Below, one piece after another: positions 5,363 through 7,381 of a stretch of DNA of 7,381 bases (its first letter is position 1; every line of letters begins with the position of its first letter). Location: the NCBI GenBank assembly GCA_024399225.1, contig JAKSHV010000046.1:1-7381 (forward strand), given 5' to 3'. Below the pieces are notes generated by a model. It saw nothing but the letters and a program-made list of their open reading frames with translations. It ran no database searches and was not told the origin of the DNA. The DNA is from an archaeon. Lineage in GTDB: Archaea > Thermoplasmatota > Thermoplasmata > Methanomassiliicoccales > Methanomethylophilaceae. A program made the position numbers and the translations under genes.

Positions 5363-6727
5363 ATGATCGATGCAAATGAGATCATCGAGACCAACCAGAT
5401 GGTTGCCTCGGAAAATCTCGATGTCAGGACAATCACCATGGGAATCTCCCTCCTTGATTGCATGACCCCTGACCTCGACCAGCTCTGTGAGAACATCTAC
5501 AACAAGATCACCGAGAGCGCAAAGGACCTTGTGGCCGTCGGTGACGAGATTGCACTTGAAATCGGAATCCCCGTTATCAACAAGAGGATATCCGTAACCC
5601 CGATTGCAATCGTCGGTTCCAGTGCCTGTAAGAAACCCGAAGACTTCGTGAAGATCGCCGAGACCCTCGAGAAGGCCGCACAGAAGGTCGGAGTCAACTT
5701 CCTCGGAGGTTACTCCGCACTCGTCCAGAAAGGAATGAGCACCGCCGACAGACTTCTCATCGAGTCCATCCCCGAGGCCCTTGCCAAGACCGAGCACATC
5801 TGCAGTTCCATCGCACTCGGATCCACCAAGACCGGTATCGACATGGATGCAGTCAAGCTCATGGGAGAGATTGTCGTCAAGACCGCAAAGGCCACCGAGG
5901 ACAGGGATTCCATCGGATGCGCAAAGCTCGTAGTGTTCTGCAACCCCACCGATGACAACCCCTTCATGGCCGGAGCATTCCACGGTGTCACCGAGGGTGA
6001 CAGGGTCATCAACGTCGGAGTCAGCGGACCCGGTGTCGTAAGGCACGCACTGTCCCAGATCCGCGGAGAGAACTTCGAGGTCCTTTGCGAGACCATCAAG
6101 AAGACCGCATTCAAGATCACCCGTGTAGGACAGCTTGTCGCAAAGGAAGCATCCAAGAGGCTCAACGTCCCCTTCGGAATCGTCGACCTTTCCCTTGCAC
6201 CCACCCCTGCAGTCGGAGACTCCATCGCAGACATCATCTGTGAGATGGGTATGGAATACTGCGGAGCACCTGGAACCACCGCCGCTCTCGCAATCCTCAA
6301 CGACCAGGTCAAGAAGGGAGGAATCATGGCATCATCCTACGTCGGAGGACTTTCCGGAGCATTCATCCCCGTAACCGAGGACAGCTCCATGGCAAAGGCC
6401 GCCGAAATCGGTGCACTCACCCTCGAGAAGCTCGAGGCAATGACCTGCGTATGTTCCGTCGGACTCGACATGATCGCAATCCCCGGAGACACCTCCGCAT
6501 CCACCATCTCCGGAATCATCGCCGATGAGATGGCAATCGGAATGATCAACCAGAAGACCACCGCAGTCAGGGTCATCCCCGTCATCGGAAAGAAGGCCGG
6601 CGACGAGATCGAACTCGGAGGACTTCTCGGAAACGCAAAGATCATGCCCGTCAACCCCTACGACTGCTCTGCATTCGTAAACCGCGGCGGAAGGATCCCT
6701 GCACCTGTACACAGTTTCAAGAACTGA
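5363..6727 (+). CDS. UPF0210 (DUF711) family protein of unknown function
   Basis: This 454-residue protein, about the usual length, belongs to UPF0210/DUF711. Homologues are often labelled PFL family because of a glycyl-radical-enzyme-like fold, but no reaction is established. Visible conserved-looking blocks are [13 protein letters not shown] (21-33), [15 protein letters not shown] (199-213), [10 protein letters not shown] (217-226), [16 protein letters not shown] (277-292), [12 protein letters not shown] (298-309), [16 protein letters not shown] (361-376) and the C-terminal NRGGRIPAP (440-448). I see no signal peptide or clear membrane segment. Several cysteines (C300, C362, C364) sit in these blocks, but I see no standard glycyl radical motif. 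The start is ATG at 5363, 5 bases after the UPF0237 stop, with AGGATC eight bases upstream. Co-transcription with hom and two ACT proteins suggests a role near threonine or homoserine metabolism; this is inference. Confidence 0.92.
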   Translation: MIDANEIIETNQMVASENLDVRTITMGISLLDCMTPDLDQLCENIYNKITESAKDLVAVGDEIALEIGIPVINKRISVTPIAIVGSSACKKPEDFVKIAETLEKAAQKVGVNFLGGYSALVQKGMSTADRLLIESIPEALAKTEHICSSIALGSTKTGIDMDAVKLMGEIVVKTAKATEDRDSIGCAKLVVFCNPTDDNPFMAGAFHGVTEGDRVINVGVSGPGVVRHALSQIRGENFEVLCETIKKTAFKITRVGQLVAKEASKRLNVPFGIVDLSLAPTPAVGDSIADIICEMGMEYCGAPGTTAALAILNDQVKKGGIMASSYVGGLSGAFIPVTEDSSMAKAAEIGALTLEKLEAMTCVCSVGLDMIAIPGDTSASTISGIIADEMAIGMINQKTTAVRVIPVIGKKAGDEIELGGLLGNAKIMPVNPYDCSAFVNRGGRIPAPVHSFKN

Positions 6728-6734
6728 TCACAAA

Positions 6735-6765
6735 GCGGGTGCCACACAAGGCATCCGCACCTTTT
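6735..6765 (+). terminator. Hairpin terminator of the hom-UPF0210 operon
   Basis: GCGGGTGCC (6735-6743) pairs with GGCATCCGC (6750-6758) around a six-base loop, followed by CCTTTT and further T-rich sequence. The one irregular pair is a G-U wobble in plus-strand RNA and an A-C mismatch in minus-strand RNA, so it serves the plus strand. It starts 7 bases after the UPF0210 stop and separates the operon from the convergent phosphatidyltransferase remnant. Confidence 0.75.
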
Positions 6766-6770
6766 CCAAC

Positions 6771-7290
6771 TTATTCTTTTGTACCCCTATAGCACTGTGC
6801 CAGATAGTCAACGGATGTCAATGTTGCAACCATGCAAACGATGATTACTGTCACAACATCACTGAGCACCGACAAAAGAAATGGTGTTGAGAAGACCGCC
6901 AGTCCTGCCAATCTATTGAGACTGCTGTGGATGAAGGCAGCACTATGTCTCTTGTGGGTTCCGATAAGGAATGCGGTGATACGTACGTATGCAATAGCAA
7001 CAATCCAAAGGACCACCCACCATTCCCAGTATATCCGATTTATCAGACTCAGGACCAACACAATGACGAGGATGATGTTCACATACACTATCCAGGATCC
7101 TTCCATGTTCCGTGCAGACATCGAATCTGCGTGCCAGAAAACCGTCCATAACATCCGTTGCACAGCACACGGCATAAACCAATAGGAACATGAACGACAA
7201 CGGTTCCACAAACAGAAGTGCCGGTGCCAATATGCCACGTAGGAGGGAAAGTGCATCCGGGATCAGGAAGGTCTTTGATGAACCGGTCAA
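6771..7290 (-). pseudogene. CDP-alcohol phosphatidyltransferase, broken by a one-base frameshift
   Basis: Enzymes of this membrane family transfer a phospho-alcohol head group from a CDP-lipid in phospholipid synthesis. Frame one runs from TTG (7288-7290) and gives D46VMDG50, A53R54, G63 and D67, which is the motif DxxDGxxARx8GxxxDxxxD except its last Asp. It then reads into soluble-looking nonsense. The other frame supplies a membrane-rich C-terminal part (IILVIVLVLSLI onward) to TAA at 6771. Removing one base of the TT at 7078-7079 (AA on the coding strand) joins them as DSVCDIILVIVLVL, restoring D71. The repaired protein would be 172 residues with several hydrophobic segments, a normal family length. 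Codon use is less C-biased than in the operons. The head-group specificity cannot be told. A sequencing error or, less likely, frameshifting could replace true loss. Confidence 0.8.
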
Positions 7291-7348
7291 GTGAATCCCC
7301 TACCTGTGCATCAGATTAGATTGATGTTCAGAACTTTGGAAGAAATAG
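7291..7348. other. Short upstream region of the phosphatidyltransferase remnant
   Basis: This stretch holds no gene. On the minus strand AGGTAGGGGAT lies just before the TTG start and is the only ribosome-binding-site-like sequence. An in-frame TAG at 7300-7302 closes the frame four codons upstream of the TTG, with an ATG at 7309-7311 beyond it. No convincing TATA box is visible; CTATTT near 7343-7348 is a weak candidate. Confidence 0.35.
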
Positions 7349-7371
7349 AAAAACCCCTGCCTTTGTGCAGG
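7349..7371 (-). terminator. Hairpin terminator of a minus-strand gene beyond the right edge
   Basis: On the minus strand CCTGC (7371-7367) pairs with GCAGG (7360-7356) across a six-base loop, followed by GG and TTTTT (7353-7349) and more T-rich sequence. The T-tract is on the correct side only for minus-strand transcription. A gene on that strand must therefore end just outside the window. Confidence 0.6.
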
Positions 7372-7381
7372 CGGTAATATT

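Noticed and set aside
5318..6046. Minus-strand open frame (242 codons) opposite the UPF0210 gene
   Set aside because: The same codon-bias shadow pattern and no recognisable motif.

Overview
The window looks like a piece of a methanogenic archaeon's chromosome. The strongest evidence is a minus-strand run of three genes for coenzyme F430, the nickel tetrapyrrole of methyl-coenzyme M reductase. Archaeal TATA/BRE-like promoters, ATG/GTG/TTG starts with GGTG- or AGG-type ribosome binding sites, and an archaeal-style threonine-pathway operon agree with this. A member of the Methanomassiliicoccales (Thermoplasmatota) is my best guess. It rests on general style and on a suspicious in-frame TAG, since pyrrolysine is common in that order, and not on a marker gene.

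Layout: (1) Positions 3-2864, minus strand: cfbC, cfbE and cfbD, read right to left. CfbC (NifH-like ATPase) and CfbD (NifD-like) reductively cyclise Ni-sirohydrochlorin a,c-diamide, and CfbE (Mur-ligase-like) closes the last ring. The cfbD frame meets a TAG at the extreme left edge, where the family would be expected to continue. (2) Positions 2865-2988: cfbC promoter plus the terminator of the next gene. (3) Positions 2989-3411, minus strand: an ATP-binding-type universal stress protein. (4) Positions 3412-3556: a compact divergent promoter region with a palindrome, helical-phase direct repeats and a leader hairpin. (5) Positions 3557-6727, plus strand: a four-gene operon of an ACT-domain predicted regulator of homoserine dehydrogenase, homoserine dehydrogenase, a UPF0237 ACT protein and a UPF0210/DUF711 protein, closed by a hairpin terminator. 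(6) Positions 6771-7290, minus strand: a CDP-alcohol phosphatidyltransferase gene broken by a one-base frameshift inside its active-site motif. (7) Positions 7291-7381: a short upstream region with a minus-strand terminator belonging to a gene beyond the right edge.

Most of the window is ordinary core metabolism. The points most worth a second look are the amber codon at the end of the visible cfbD frame, the conserved but uncharacterised UPF0237-UPF0210 pair inside a homoserine/threonine operon, the single-base lesion that exactly destroys the phosphatidyltransferase motif, and two probable leaderless promoters sharing GTAAC directly upstream of the TATA element.
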